A stretch of 64,000 nt of DNA from Ditylenchus dipsaci (lineage: Eukaryota > Nematoda > Chromadorea > Rhabditida > Anguinidae): assembly GCA_004194705.1 (NCBI GenBank), contig SADC01000001.1, positions 558,001 to 622,000 on the forward strand, in the 5' to 3' direction. The translations under genes and the position numbers were made by a program. The notes below the pieces were generated by a model. It ran no database searches. It was given only the letters and a program-made list of their open reading frames with translations, and was not told where the DNA came from. Positions 12,101 to 21,861 of the stretch are shown in pieces. Within the stretch, counting starts at the first letter, position 1; every line of letters begins with the position of its first letter.

Positions 12101-14066
12101 CATGTGTGATCAAGAGTCTCTCTCGGAATCATGTCTAAGGTAAGTGGGTGAGCGCATCTCTAACCAACCAAGCCCCCTGCGCCCCCGAAGGGGGCGCAGG
12201 GGCTTGGAGTTGAGATGCGCACACCCACGTACCTTAGACACCAATCACTCGGAGTAACTCTGGGCGCATAAAACAATATGCATACCAGAGTTTCTTTATG
12301 CGGTAGGCCCCAGCTAACAAAACTATGTTCAAATTCCATCTTTTTGTTTTTTTGAGATGTATAGGTACCCTTTTTGGTTTAATTACCTTGGGACCAAGGC
12401 AGTTGGTCAATCTTTGGTAGCCAAGTTTTTTTTGTGAACTTCACTTTTTAGTGCGGAAATTGTTCGGAAACAACTTTTTTATCGTTTCTGGCGTATAAAA
12501 ATTACTTAGGAGACGTTTAAACCATATTTACAGTTAACCAAAAAAGGCCCCCCCCCAAGTGCACAAGTGCCGCCAATTTTTTTAGTGAACAGTTCATACA
12601 ATTCGACAGAGCAAAAAAAACTGCACCAGAAAATATTTCGATTTACGAAAATAATGGGTCTTCAGAGTGTCAAGCGACAGCCTCAAAGATAATCAAATGA
12701 TAGACGCCCCGGGTCGGCAATTAGAGGAAATACGGTATATTCATGACTCATTATTATCCTTGTACTTTTTCGATATCCCTGCATCTCAGCTTTTATATAT
12801 GGTATCTTAGAGCTTCTTGAAGCTTAACTTTTGTGGTCAAAAATTGAAAAGCATGAAGAAGGCCATTTTTTTTGGAAATCTGGATTGTTTTAAAACCGAA
12901 GAAGAAAACTTTTTAAACAATTTTAAGTTTAAAAAAAGAGACATACTATGCAAAATCATGTCAAGACTGAACCAAAAACTGCTCTGATTTTGTGATTTTG
13001 ATCCTACACATAAAGATAGAATATGACAAACGGCACAACGCCAAAATTTTGAATTCGAATTAAATTCATTCTGAAGTGTTTGAATTTGTGTAGACTCTAA
13101 AGCAATAACTTTTTTCTCGACTGCAAGTGCTTTAAAATGAATCTGCGATAAGTGTTCGTCTCTCTTGCTGGATTCTAATGATTGTCATATTCTTTGTCTC
13201 TCATATTCTTTGATTTTAGACATCCAGATGTTTCTCTTCGATGGTTGTCTCCTCGATTATATTCTCTTTGATGGCACTTTCTGCGATGGTACTCTCTTAA
13301 ATGGTTGTCTCTTTGATTGTATTCTCTGCGATGGTTGTCTCCTCGATTATATTCTCTTCGATGGCACTTTCTGCGATGGTAATCTCTTCGATGGTTGTCT
13401 CCTTAATGGTTTTTCTTTTCAGTGGTATTCTCTTCGAAATTTCAAAATCAAGGTCATTCGGTCAAAAATGCCATTTTATCCAGTGCTTGTTGGGTTTGAG
13501 TGCCAAAAATAGATTTTGACGTGAGATCTCAAAATTTCTAAAGATTCGAAGTCCCAATAAAAGACAAATCTTTGAGTGAAAGACGTTTGGATGCCCTGCG
13601 CTCACGGAAAGCGCTCACGGTTGGGTGGTATTTATTTGCTGCTAGGGTCGAAAATCACCTTTTTAATGAAAACACAAAAAAAAATTCGAAATAAATCAAT
13701 ATAGACTATCCTAGGTATCCTAATCAAATTTTAAAATTTTGGATTTGCGAGAAAACAAAAATTTCAAATTTACATTGAGGTCAAACTAAAAAACCATTTT
13801 CAAGGTGGTTCGCAATGAGAAAGCCCTTCTGCACATTTGTGTTCGACAACTTTCCTTGTCTACAGCAATATGCCAACATTAGCTACAGATTTGGCTATTC
13901 CACAGATGAAGCACCCCGAGCCAGTGGTCGATTGGGCAGTGGCATGCATGCTGAGACTGCTCAAATGATTCAGTCTGAAGAGCTACACGCCTCGGTATCT
14001 GCCAGGAACTCGGTGGTCAAAGTCGTTGTTGTACATACTGGCCATTCTATTGAGGCACCTGATTAG
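101..14066 (+). CDS. TMEM185: TMEM185-like multipass membrane protein (5' partial)
   Basis: Homologue of the TMEM185A/B family (FAM11), multipass membrane proteins of unknown biochemical role. Exons: 101-129 (HILLVMFEV), 1091-1231 (WLLVFSPLFF, then IRHDKTFE), 3756-3875 (INIVQFVFIAFKLDNALHW), 3928-4218 and 13805-14066 (WWFAMRKPFC, CLQQYANISY, ending SIEAPD). Order and motifs follow the vertebrate protein from its middle to its C terminus; the N-terminal exons lie before the window. In exon 4 the frame changes near 4005-4010: one extra A restores AIEKIPHILGYLSLIL and the following membrane segments. Intron 1 is nearly filled by one element (161-1061), and the last intron is about 9.6 kb of nested elements. 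Family identity is strong by motif order; exon ends are inferred from GT/AG sites and phase. Confidence 0.85.
161..1061. mobile_element. Inverted-repeat element with array-type ends, 10-bp target duplication
   Basis: The ends are inverted copies (GGTTAATCATTTTTC at 161; its complement ends at 1061), flanked by the identical 10-bp AAAAAATTTA at 151-160 and 1062-1071. The first about 190 bp of each end is a degenerate array of a roughly 20-bp unit around GCAAATTTACTTTTTTTGTA. The centre (about 370-890) carries overlapping reading frames of 107 and 109 codons with no domain I recognise. A 9-10 bp duplication suggests Mutator-like mobilisation, but no transposase is present. It fills intron 1 of the TMEM185-like gene. 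Confidence 0.75.
2246..2428. mobile_element. Short palindrome with GTGCACTTCGGGGGCCC arms
   Basis: GTGCACTTCGGGGGCCCTT at 2248-2266 and its complement at 2408-2426. Related arms (CACTTG, G tract, inverted C tract, CAAGTGCAC) bound the large block at about 10685-12575, so this is a small family. Confidence 0.55.
2455..2712. mobile_element. Palindromic MITE, family B (copy 1)
   Basis: Inverted arms share a consensus around TTTTGACACC..ATTCGTGTTCAGC, followed by TTTATAAAACTGC-like sequence and CTTGAATTC. Related copies are at 7690-7945 (inside a TTAA element), 28600-28812 (adjacent to the start of an unknown minus-strand gene) and 39515-39610 (half). Confidence 0.55.
2843..3150. mobile_element. 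pogo/Tigger-type short element (TA flanks, CAGTCAAA ends)
   Basis: Starts TACAGTCAAATCTTCATTAT and ends with the inverted form CCGAGGTTTGACTGTA. The interior holds long G and C runs (about 2968-2998 and 3086-3102) that probably come from another element. CAGTC-R-A ends with TA flanks are typical of pogo/Tigger non-autonomous elements. Confidence 0.6.
3361..3628. mobile_element. Palindrome bounded by an exact 30-bp direct repeat
   Basis: The 30 bases at 3361-3390 recur exactly, in the same orientation, at 3599-3628 (both start AGCTGGCTGAGTGG). Between them is a palindrome whose arms begin GGCTCTAATGGAGATCCG and contain TGCCTTGGTCCCCC facing inward. The direct repeat looks like an unusually long target duplication. 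Confidence 0.6.
4521..5882. mobile_element. Nested element with GTTCGAGTT array ends
   Basis: Ends ATGGCTTGTTCAC and inverted GTGAACAAGCCAT. The arms contain short GAGTTCGAGTT-type repeats and a GTTCACGTAGC motif. The 5471-5884 reading frame (RVRV, ELELKLEV) is only a translation of these repeats. It is interrupted by the element at 4544-5514. Confidence 0.55.
4544..5514. mobile_element. hAT-like element with CATTTCGTAACA array ends, 8-bp TSD
   Basis: Starts GGCTGTACCTCATTTCGTAA and ends with its complement. It is flanked by the identical 8-bp TCTTCGAG at 4536-4543 and 5515-5522. Each end is an array of about 10 units of roughly 17 bp (ATTTCGTAACAGGTTC-like), the two arrays inverted to each other. 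The centre (4740-5290) carries the ACAGGGGACCAAGGCA box. An 8-bp TSD points to hAT transposase in trans. Confidence 0.75.
6379..7168. mobile_element. 790-bp near-perfect palindromic Tc1/mariner-type MITE
   Basis: Ends ACTGGTGTAACAAAAGTTCC and its complement, flanked by TA. The two halves are inverted copies nearly to the centre (about 6775-6790). No transposase. Its right edge abuts the TTAA element at 7172. Confidence 0.7.
7172..8685. mobile_element. 1.5-kb palindromic element with TTAA target duplication (piggyBac-like)
   Basis: TTAA at 7168-7171 and 8686-8689 flank inverted ends CACTAGGACGGTCGAGGAGC. The halves are inverted copies. Two other elements sit inside, family B at about 7690-7945 and a CCGTATTTCC family element at 8131-8361, each itself palindromic. 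TTAA duplication is the mark of piggyBac transposases; none is encoded here. Confidence 0.75.
8983..10128 (+). mobile_element. PIF/Harbinger-like element carrying a MADF gene
   Basis: Ends AAGCCTGTTCACAATGG (8983) and inverted CCATTGTGAACAGGCCT (to 10128), with a 3-bp TAA duplication at 8980-8982 and 10129-10131, the target class of PIF/Harbinger. The target is a family D copy, whose uninterrupted sequence is visible at about 12150-12165. Subterminal blocks (about 9000-9200 and 9905-10105) are inverted arrays of about 13-bp units such as GCCACACGCTGCA and GCCACACTCTGCA. The interior encodes one intact two-exon MADF protein and no nuclease. Confidence 0.8.
9386..9846 (+). CDS. MADF-domain (Myb/SANT-like) protein encoded by a transposon
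   Basis: Two exons, 9386-9611 and 9671-9846, joined by a 59-nt GT-AG intron, give about 133 residues and an in-frame stop. The MADF fold is recognisable: LVKLIQEVKKERCLYDKSL, W at GPIWSRIAKSVG, then KKWKNLRDGYARQTKKR and a closing WPYFDYMTWL. MADF proteins bind DNA, and PIF/Harbinger transposons usually encode a Myb/SANT-like partner of the transposase; here only this partner is present. An acceptor-like gtttttcag ends 6 nt before the ATG and AATAAA follows the stop. The frame is intact, unlike most non-autonomous elements, so it may be recently active or retained. Exact function is unknown. Confidence 0.75.
10685..12575. repeat. Compound palindrome containing three family D copies
   Basis: The outer inverted arms (TATGGTTTAAACGTC at about 10729; its complement at about 12515) enclose family D cores at about 11030-11240, 11330-11560 and 12060-12330. 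Inner inverted arms around TCATGAGAAAGCCGCGCG are at about 10845 and 11810. Long C and G runs (10512, 10693, 10780, 12550) are part of the arms. No coding gene is seen. Confidence 0.6.
13231..13430. repeat. 15-bp-period minisatellite
   Basis: About 13 tandem units of 15 bp, consensus GATGGTTGTCTCTTC with variants GATTATATTCTCTTT and GATGGCACTTTCTGC. Because 15 is a multiple of three, one frame stays open (13165-13512) and reads as a five-residue repeat (DGCLL, DYILF, DGTFC). I see no conservation that would make it a gene. Confidence 0.7.
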
Positions 14067-14079
14067 ATACCACTTTTTC

Positions 14080-14460
14080 ATTTGTGGTAGTAGTCCCATG
14101 TGGAACCTTATGGTTCCACATGTGACTGATGATTACCAGTTTATGATGCCAAATGATTACCAGTTTATTTGCCTTGATCCCCCTGTTGATTTTTTAACTT
14201 GTACTTAGGTGCAGGGTGGGCCAGCGAGAGTTTCGAGTAACTCAAAAAAGGAAAGAAAACTTGTTTGAGCCGGTACTGAATTATAAGTAAAGGGAATGCC
14301 CGTCGTCGATGGGAAGATTTTTAAAAAACAGGCCAAAAAACAACAAGAGACCAAGGCGAAAAAAATGTGCCCAATCAGGGATAGTGGCACATGTCGTTGT
14401 TATCTTGCCAACGCTTTAAGAACCCGCATTGTATATTAATAATTTTTAGACAGGTGTTTT
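14080..14460. repeat. Short inverted-repeat fragments
   Basis: Contains TGCCTTGATCCCCCTGTTG at 14170 and inverted CAACAAGAGACCAAGGC at about 14340, the box shared by many elements here. No gene seen. Confidence 0.4.
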
Positions 14461-14524
14461 ATAACCCGTTTATAAGTAATGCCTACTTTGGCGCAGCTTT
14501 TGGACTTTTACTACTTTATGTGTG

Positions 14525-14770
14525 CAGTCAAACCTTGATTCAACCGTCCCCCAAAATCGTTTGCCTCTAAAAATCCAAATACACATTTATTTTTTTAAAA
14601 AGACCGTTAAATATAGGTTTTACATCTTTTATGAAAAAAATTTGTTTTTGGATAATTGATTGGTGAGAAAAAATTTCAATGATTGGGACCAGACTTTTAC
14701 AACAGAACTGAGACAAAAGAAATCGACGGAACGAACTTCAGGTGGGCCATTAAATCGAAGTTTGACTGTA
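14525..14770. mobile_element. pogo-type CAGTC element
   Basis: Left end CAGTCAAACCTTGATTCAAC at 14525, right end AATCGAAGTTTGACTGTA to 14770. About 246 bp, no coding capacity. Confidence 0.55.
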
Positions 14771-15125
14771 ATTTGAAAAAAAACGCTTGTAAAACACCAA
14801 GGCTAGGTTACATTAGTATGTTTAAAAGTGTACAATGCTGCTCCATCACTGTTTGCATCAAGTCTAGAGCCTAGTTTTTCCAAAAAAAAAATCAGATCCA
14901 GATTTTAGATCATCAAAAAAGTCAGAATTCGGAAGATTTTGGCACCAGCCTTGGTGTACACTTTGTTTTAGTCATATGTTTGTGGGTATGTATTGACCAA
15001 ATAAAATATTTTAAAGCTACTTTTTTGTTCTGAAATATCATGTGGATTTTACGTTGTTATCTCCAGATAAAACAATTGATAACTTTTCTGTCAAAGATTT
15101 AAAATTTAGCAAAAGTATGATATAA

Positions 15126-17988
15126 ATGCGCACTTTCTACTCTATTCTAAATTGTGAAAAAGAAGAGGAAGAAGTCGGTTCTAACGAAAAAATCAAGCAA
15201 GCTTATTTCTCGCTGCTCCGCAAACTTCACCCAGACAAAAGTGTTGAGCCGGACTTGGACGAATTCATTTTGGTCAATAAAGCTTGGCTATTTTAGGGTG
15301 AGTGGAATTTGCTGGCCCTTATTCGGGCACAGATTTAGCCAATCAGTAAAATTTAGTGAAAATCACAGATGAACCAAGCAATTTTCAACATTTTTCCTAG
15401 AATGTTTTAATATTTTTTACAGACTTTCTACCATGCTTTGGGCGTTTTAAGCAAAAAATTTGCCTCTAGGGACCCATGCGATTCAAAATTTTTTAAAATC
15501 TACAATTTCACCTTGGCCCTTGAAGCAAAAGTTAAAATATTGCCAAAAAAAATGGTTTGAACATAGTAACAGGTTGTTGAGAAAGTCCGCGACCACCCCT
15601 GAACACTAACCTTTTATTCGCGCAACAGTTAAATAATAAGTACTCAATAACAAATCAATCATCAAGTAGATACTTCTCTTGATGTTTGATAACTGCCTTA
15701 AGCCGCAAACTTGAAATGTTCAACTAAAAGGTATCTGTTTTATTTGTTCGTGGCCTTACGGATTTAGCAGATATAATACGAAAAAGAATGTCTAAGTGAT
15801 GATTTACTTGTTATCGCATCGTTATCATTTATTTGTTGCCTCAAAATAAAAAGTAAAAACAAAGTGGGAAGTTTAAAAAACAAATGTGTTCAGGGGTGGT
15901 CGCGGGCTTTCTCAACAGCTTGATAGAAACATAGAACAAAATAAAATATTAGTAGCAAACCTTATTTTAACCCTAAAAAGGGCACGTCGACCACAATGTG
16001 GTCATGTCATATTTTCGGGCCTCAGTTTGACTCTCAAAAAGCAGTTTAGAAAAACGGTAAAATAATCTAGGAAGATAATATTCTCAGCTTCAAAATGGCA
16101 TATTTGAAGGCTGATGAGGCACTACTTGCTGAAAATACAGGGTGTGTCAGAATTACGCGCACTTTTTTGAAAAATTTGGCGAGGTAGCTCCTTGCCCGGC
16201 CGATTTCCGTTTTCGGGACCCTAACCCGAGGAAATCTCCAGAATTACGAGGCTTTTAATAATCAATAACACAGACTTCCCATTCATCTTTATTCGTACAA
16301 CAATAAGAAAAAAGGATAAATTGAGACAAAAATTAAAACCTTTAGGAACGCCCACTGTCGATTATTCGGAACATCTCTTCTAGACCAAGTTTGAACTGCT
16401 TCACACAAAGTCGGTTTGCTTGCTCTTGATTCTTGATATTAGCCATGATCTAAACGTAAAAAGCATTAAAAGGAAGAGATATACCATGCAGACAGCATAA
16501 ATCGAATTAAAATTGATAATATATAAAAAAATGAAGACAGAAAGAGCAATGTGCGCGTAATTCTGACACACCCTGTATAACGTAATTTTCAGTGATTCAC
16601 GTTCTAGGACACGTGACCACATTGTGATCATTTATAAAGGAATTCAGTTCCAAAACAATGATGAGTTGGGTTACATATTCAGACAGTCTAATTATTATTT
16701 TTTGGGTTACAATATGGGTTTATATGGGGGGGGGGGGTACAGTGGTAAAGCGGCAAAAAATTTCACTTTGCTTAAAATTAGGGTTGTGCAGCTGCGGGCG
16801 ACTTGAACCGCAAAAACAGCAGGAGCGCAATGAATTTCAGTCTTGAATTTCAGGACCACACTCGAAGTTTAGTAAAGACCGAAGAACACGATTTTTAATA
16901 TTTAATAAGATTGCTCAAGATTTATATACTAAGCAACTGACCGCGTTCGCAAGATCGAAATTTATGTTTCCGAAAACAGCGACCGTTGATAAATTTATTG
17001 GTCATTGGTAAAATGCAGAACTCTACTCAAAATTTTGCTCCTTTTAACACGAAAATCCCGGACTGTGAGACCGGCAGGATCTGATGCAAAATATAATTCT
17101 AAATGTTTCTATCGCAGTGGATTTGGATGTCTTATTTTGCAACTGAGGAAATGGGCTTTCTAACGCATATTTAATTTTAAATTTTTGTTAAGTAAGTCGT
17201 AAAAGACATGCATTTCAAAATTAGATGTCATTTTCGGACCACAGAATTTTCGTGAAAAACTACTTGTAACTTTCCTACAACACTTATGTACTATATGCTA
17301 AACAACAAAAACAGAATGTGGCGGTCATCCGGACTCCAAATGCAGCAATAGTTTAACAGAATATCGTGGCAAACGCTGCGAAAAAAAACATGTAAAATGT
17401 AACACGAATTTCTCTAACTTTCTTACTGCATTGCAAACTATTGATTCTGAAACTGGATTTATGTTTAGCATGGTGGATTTGCTTATAAAACTAATCTTGG
17501 AATTCCAGGGACACTGTCAAATTTCGAAATATTTATACACAAATATTTAATTTTCCAAATTTGTTTTTTAAAAATGAGGTGTTCGACGGAAAAAGTGCCG
17601 TCCCGAAAAAATCTACTGCGATAGAAAGATTCAGCATTAAATTTTGCATCAGAACCTGCCAGTGTCAGAACTCAAAATTTTCGTGTTAAGTAAAAAAGTT
17701 AAAATAAAAATATTTTCAATTTTTTTCTCTTCAAACCCTATTTCGCGAGAAAAGTACAACAAGTGGTTGCGAGAACAACGACTGCGAGAAGCTAAAGAAC
17801 TCATTGGGAGTGAGATAGAGTGGGACTGCTCCTCTAATTCCCAACAATATTTGGAAGAGGAGTGTCGGTGTGGGGGATCCTTTGAAGCAGAGGCGAAGGA
17901 ATTAGTTAAACTACTAGTTGACTACGCTCTCATTGAGTGTTCCAATTGCTCGTTGCTCTTAAAAGTGCACAAGGCTACTACGGATTGA
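15126..17988 (+). CDS. DNAJC24: DPH4/DNAJC24-like J-domain CSL zinc-finger protein
   Basis: Diphthamide biosynthesis J-protein. DPH4 donates electrons via its CSL zinc finger and stimulates Hsp70. Exon 1 (15126-15297) starts MRTFYSILNC and includes IKQAYFSLLRKLHPDKS with the HPD motif, ending VNKAWLF. Exon 2 (about 17733-17988) continues NPISREKYNKWLREQRL and holds the zinc finger CRCGG ... CSNCSLLL before TGA. Two oddities sit at the junction. Exon 1 reads TAG where LFLG is expected (one lost T would explain it), and exon 2's expected start after cttc has no AG. The intron holds three palindromes (15572-15920, 16136-16577, 17048-17685), the last ending about 45 bp before exon 2. Either sequence error or incipient decay; the zinc finger itself is intact. 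Confidence 0.75.
15572..15920. mobile_element. Inverted-repeat element, GTTGTTGAGAAAGTCCGC ends
   Basis: GTTGTTGAGAAAGTCCGCGA at about 15573 and inverted TCGCGGGCTTTCTCAACAG to about 15918, both followed inward by CCACCCCTGAACAC. About 345 bp, non-coding. Confidence 0.6.
16136..16577. mobile_element. mariner-type MITE (CAGGGTGTGTCAGAATTACG ends)
   Basis: TA-flanked inverted ends CAGGGTGTGTCAGAATTACG and its complement. A single left end of the same family lies at 51653-51705 between DIS3 and SMC1, and a related CAGGGTGGACCGTGAAATG end is at 54780 in an SMC1 intron. Confidence 0.65.
17048..17685. mobile_element. TTAA-flanked palindromic element (piggyBac-like)
   Basis: TTAA at 17044-17047 and 17686-17689, inverted ends CACGAAAAT..; inner arms match around GATGCAAAAT / ATTTTGCATC and CTATCGCAGT / ACTGCGATAG. 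It differs in sequence from the 7172-8685 element but shares the TTAA rule. Confidence 0.65.
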
Positions 17989-17996
17989 GCAAACCA

Positions 17997-20900
17997 ATGA
18001 ACAGCTCCAATAAAATAGTGCTCTTAGGTGATTCTGGAGTTGGAAAATCTACCATTGGTAAAGTTTTGAAACATATCTTCGATTTTGCAACCGGCTTTTT
18101 TTCCTTTTGTATTAAGCAATTTCCGGGTGAGATCTGAGCGATTTAAGTCATTTTTTTACTAGAAAATTTGAATCCCCGCAAAATTTACTGAAAATTTTAA
18201 ACTTGAGGAGCTAAACACATAGTTTGAGGGGGTAAACACATATTTTGTTCAAATTCTGAATTGAAGGGGGTAAACACATAATTTAAGGGGTGTTTTCACT
18301 TAAATAAAATAACTATTATATACAGTCAAGTGCCGGCATAGCGGCACCTAAGATGTATTAGCCCTTTGGGTTAAATTTATTTGGCAAGCCATGAAAATCA
18401 ACAAAATTCCACCCCTGATATAACGGTGACTGATATAACACCTTCAATCGGTCTCTAAGTATGCCATTATATGGGCACTCGAATGTAGTTAGAAAATCAA
18501 TGAACTAGCTGAAATAGTGAAACTTTTATTTTAGTGAGTACTCTAAGTGGAGTGCCTGATTCCAGACCACACAGCACTGTGGGCTGTGCCATTCAGGTTG
18601 AACATCTTGAGATGTATTATTTCATTAGTCTTACAAGGATCCTTTTTCAGATATTACCACACCAATATGCAGCAGGAACACCCCAGGAATCCCTGGAATT
18701 GTTGGAACTATGGGACATAGGTGGTTCAAATGTGCATAGACAAGCCAGTAGTGTCTTTTTCGACAATGTCTCTGGCATCATATTTGTGCACGACCTCAGC
18801 AACAGCAAGAGCGAACAGAATCTGGCACAAGTAATGCAAATACGAAAGTCACAAACTAGTCTTTCTGCAAAAGGGAGAAGCCAGTTTTTAGATAGGCTTT
18901 TTTTGTTTTCAGTATTTTTCCATATTAAAACACATTTAGTGTAAGCAAGTTCTGATTCCACCTAAAGCTAAAAGTTCCATGGTAATCCAAATCACAAAGC
19001 TAAAATTAAAAAATGCTTACTTGGCGAGATATGGCATAAAGTAAAAGGTTCTCATTTTTACTTTACTTAAAAGACCATGAATCCTTGATGAAACCATGAA
19101 ACTTGATAAGCACAGCAATTTGAAAATTTGAATTTGCGCGGGACCAAAACCCTAACCCTAATTTTGCCAATAATGTCTTCGAATTGTTTTTTGTTTGCAC
19201 GTAAAATTTTTCAAAAATTCATGGTTTACTAGTCGAGCACAATTGCTCGAGACTGCCAGATCGGCCGACTTATCCTACTTACACTGCACCATAACTGCTT
19301 GTGAGAGGATGTGTTAAAAATTTATTTATAAATAGAATTCAAATTTTCAATGCACACAAAGAATTTATCCAAAAATATTATCGACAAAATCAGGGTGCGA
19401 ATTCCGAATTCCGCAAATTGCTGTGCTTATCAAGTTTCATGGTCTTCTAAAGCTTTAAAAGGGAGAAAAATATATATACGCCTTGTCTAGAGAAGAAGGT
19501 TCAAATCCCCCTGAGTACACATCCTATTTATTTTACTGTACTTTTTCAATACGTTCACTGACTGCTAATTCGAAAAACCCGCGAGCAATCGATTGCCACC
19601 AATTTTTTAGCACTGCTTCACTGTCAGCGAATGCCCTAATTTTGGGATTTCATGCGAATGACAGGCCTGCGCAGGATGGCATGGAATTGGACATCGTTCT
19701 ATTTCTTTCTAATTTCAGCTCTCACTAAATATTACCTCTTCTCTGTAAGGTCTCCAAAGCCGAAAATCTTGGCTATATTTTGATATATAAAACCGTTTGA
19801 CTTGTACATAAAAGACATGCAGTGGATAAAATTGCACTTTTTGCCGAAAATGAGCGAATTGTACTTAGTTTGGCCGAATTTACTTTATTTTAAAACTTTG
19901 AGATGAGAACAAGGAACTACATTTGGGCACAAGTCTTTAGTAAATAGTGCTAATTTAGCGCTAAAAAAGCACTTCAAAAAACACTTATAAGTGTGGCACT
20001 AAATTAGCACTATTTACTAAAGACTTGTACCCAAATGTAGTTCCCTGGATGAGAACCCTGCCTAAAGTCGGATGCTTGTCATTTGAAATCTTGGGTCAAA
20101 TCTCAGCAAACAAGCATTTTTAGGAATTTCGTTTTTGTGATTCAGGTTCCGGAAGAAATTTCAGCTGATGAGGGCCTCACAACAAGCTCTATTGAAAAAA
20201 TACCGAAAATTAAAGAAAATATCAAACTGGCTATTCTCCCAAAAAAAGTTTTGTATTTGAAAAAAAAACCTCTAATCATAGCCTCCTGATTCGAAATCGT
20301 AATTTAGGCATTATTATTTTTTAACTGGCAAGTTAGCACCGGTTTTGTAGCTCATTTCATCGGATACAGATTCATGAGTAATTTGCTTGAAAGTAGTTTT
20401 TTCAAAAGGTGGATCAAAAACAGAATTCTAAGAACAAAATTTTGAATCATGGGGAAGGATCAATAATTAGATATTTACGGAATCTAGGACCCCAAGCCCT
20501 AACCTAACAGTTCTGAATAAATAAACACATGTTTAAAATACTAATTCTCTCATTAATTTGAGTATTTACAGTGGCACGAACTGTTTTACAACCACCGCTC
20601 CACTCAAGTACATCACAGCACTAACCGTTTGGGCATGGAATATGCTGGAAGCCCATTCATAGATGTGGAGAGAACTGCCTCCCTACCCACTTTAATCATT
20701 GGTAATGCTAGCCATCAATGCTACTGAAATCCAACTAAAAACGCCCCCTTTTCAGGTAGTCGGCTGGATCTGGCACCTCACAGAGCTAGAGACCAGACTA
20801 GATCAGTGGTATCCAGTCTAAAGCCGTTTGAAAGTGTGTTCCTGGACTGTCGCAAGGAAATATCTCCTGGATCTACAAATCGAATCATTTTTTCGAGGTG

Positions 20901-21156
20901 GGATTGCGGACAAAGATATTTAGGTGAAATTTTCAGTTTCAGATTCTTCGATGCAGTTGTGAAAAAGCTAGATCTGTGGATGAAAGAACGACATTTCCGC
21001 AGGCTAGAAGAAGAAAACTTGCGTGATACATTATGTGTTCTTGGTGATGAAAGTGTGACTACCGTATTTCCTCTAATTGCCCCCTCCAATTGCCGCCTCC
21101 CCTTAACTTCAAGTGGTCTGAAAATACTGTTTTCATTTACTTTTCGAGCTGTCTAA
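17997..21156 (+). CDS. RABL3: RABL3-like small GTPase
   Basis: Atypical Rab-like GTPase; RABL3 lacks C-terminal prenylation cysteines. Exons: 17997-18057 (MNSSNKIVLLGDSGVGKSTI, P-loop), 18535-18596 (RPHSTVGCAI), 18651-18830 (TPQESLELLELWDIGGS, FFDNVSGIIFVHDLSNSKSE), 20572-20701 (WHELFYNH; SLPTLIIG), 20756-20897 (SRLD in the G4 position; LDCRK; GSTNRIIFSR) and 20943 onward (FFDAVVKKLDLW). These blocks follow human RABL3 in order. The ATG lies 8 nt after the stop of the DPH4-like gene, suggesting an operon. The last exon runs into a CCGTATTTCC-family palindrome from about 21058, so the true C terminus after LRDTLCVLGDES is uncertain. Intron 3 (1.7 kb) contains a copy of element A. Confidence 0.85.
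19070..19455. mobile_element. Element A, copy 2
   Basis: Ends ACCATGAAACTTGATAAGCA and inverted TGCTTATCAAGTTTCATGGT, as at 1363-2224; the shared interior includes TTTACTAGTCGAGC and CTGCACCATAACT. Shorter than copy 1 because it lacks that copy's internal insertion. It is in RABL3 intron 3. Confidence 0.6.
19905..20047. repeat. Short palindrome in RABL3 intron
   Basis: AACTACATTTGGGCACAAGT at about 19915 and its complement at about 20020, with TTAGCGCTAAA at the centre region. A hairpin of about 65-bp arms, non-coding. Confidence 0.55.
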
Positions 21157-21332
21157 CAAGTGCCTGCGAGGGATTTCAAAATTCTAACATGCACTTTTTG
21201 CACAGCTCAAACAGTAAATAAAAACACGAGTTTTGAACTACTCGAAATTTGAAAAAATTGCACGCTTTGTATTGTATCCGAAAAAATTCCTCTAATTGCC
21301 GCCCGGGCGGCAATTAGAGGAAAAACGGTATT
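21058..21332. mobile_element. CCGTATTTCC-family palindrome at the RABL3 3' end
   Basis: Starts TACCGTATTTCCTCTAATTG and ends inverted CAATTAGAGG..ACGGTA. Related ends at 8131-8361, 12715-12736 and 49415-49452. It overlaps the reading frame of the last RABL3 exon. Confidence 0.55.
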
Positions 21333-21861
21333 TGTGCATAATTTTATTAAAATAAAAAAATTTAAAAAAAAATGACTTGGGAGAACGTAGTATATTGTAT
21401 TGATCAATAAATACTTTGGATTGTGTTACAGTAGAGTCTTGATGAGCCGACTAACCATCAAGTTTTTTTCCTCCAGCGGGTCCCTTTTTTTTACTTCAAT
21501 TTTCAGAGTCTTTGCCGAAACTCTTAACTGTCCTTCAACTCGCGTTCATGATTTTTTGACCTGGTCTCAACGGATTGAGATTAAAAAAGATATTTTGCTA
21601 TCAGGGGTGACTTCCCAAAAACTTTTACTGTCGAAGTTGTCAACTTTTAATGAAAATTTTAAAAAATACGTTCAAAAAGTGTCACGAATAGATATTTTAC
21701 CGAAAAGAGTGGTAAATTCAAAATTCTGTCTAGTCATTAAATAATATACTAGACAATTAGATTGGCAAAAGGCCTCGAAAATTAGGGTAATAATCGTATC
21801 ATAGAAACCCGACTGTAAATATGATATCTGACAGTGCCCTTTCGTATTGTAGATTTCATTG

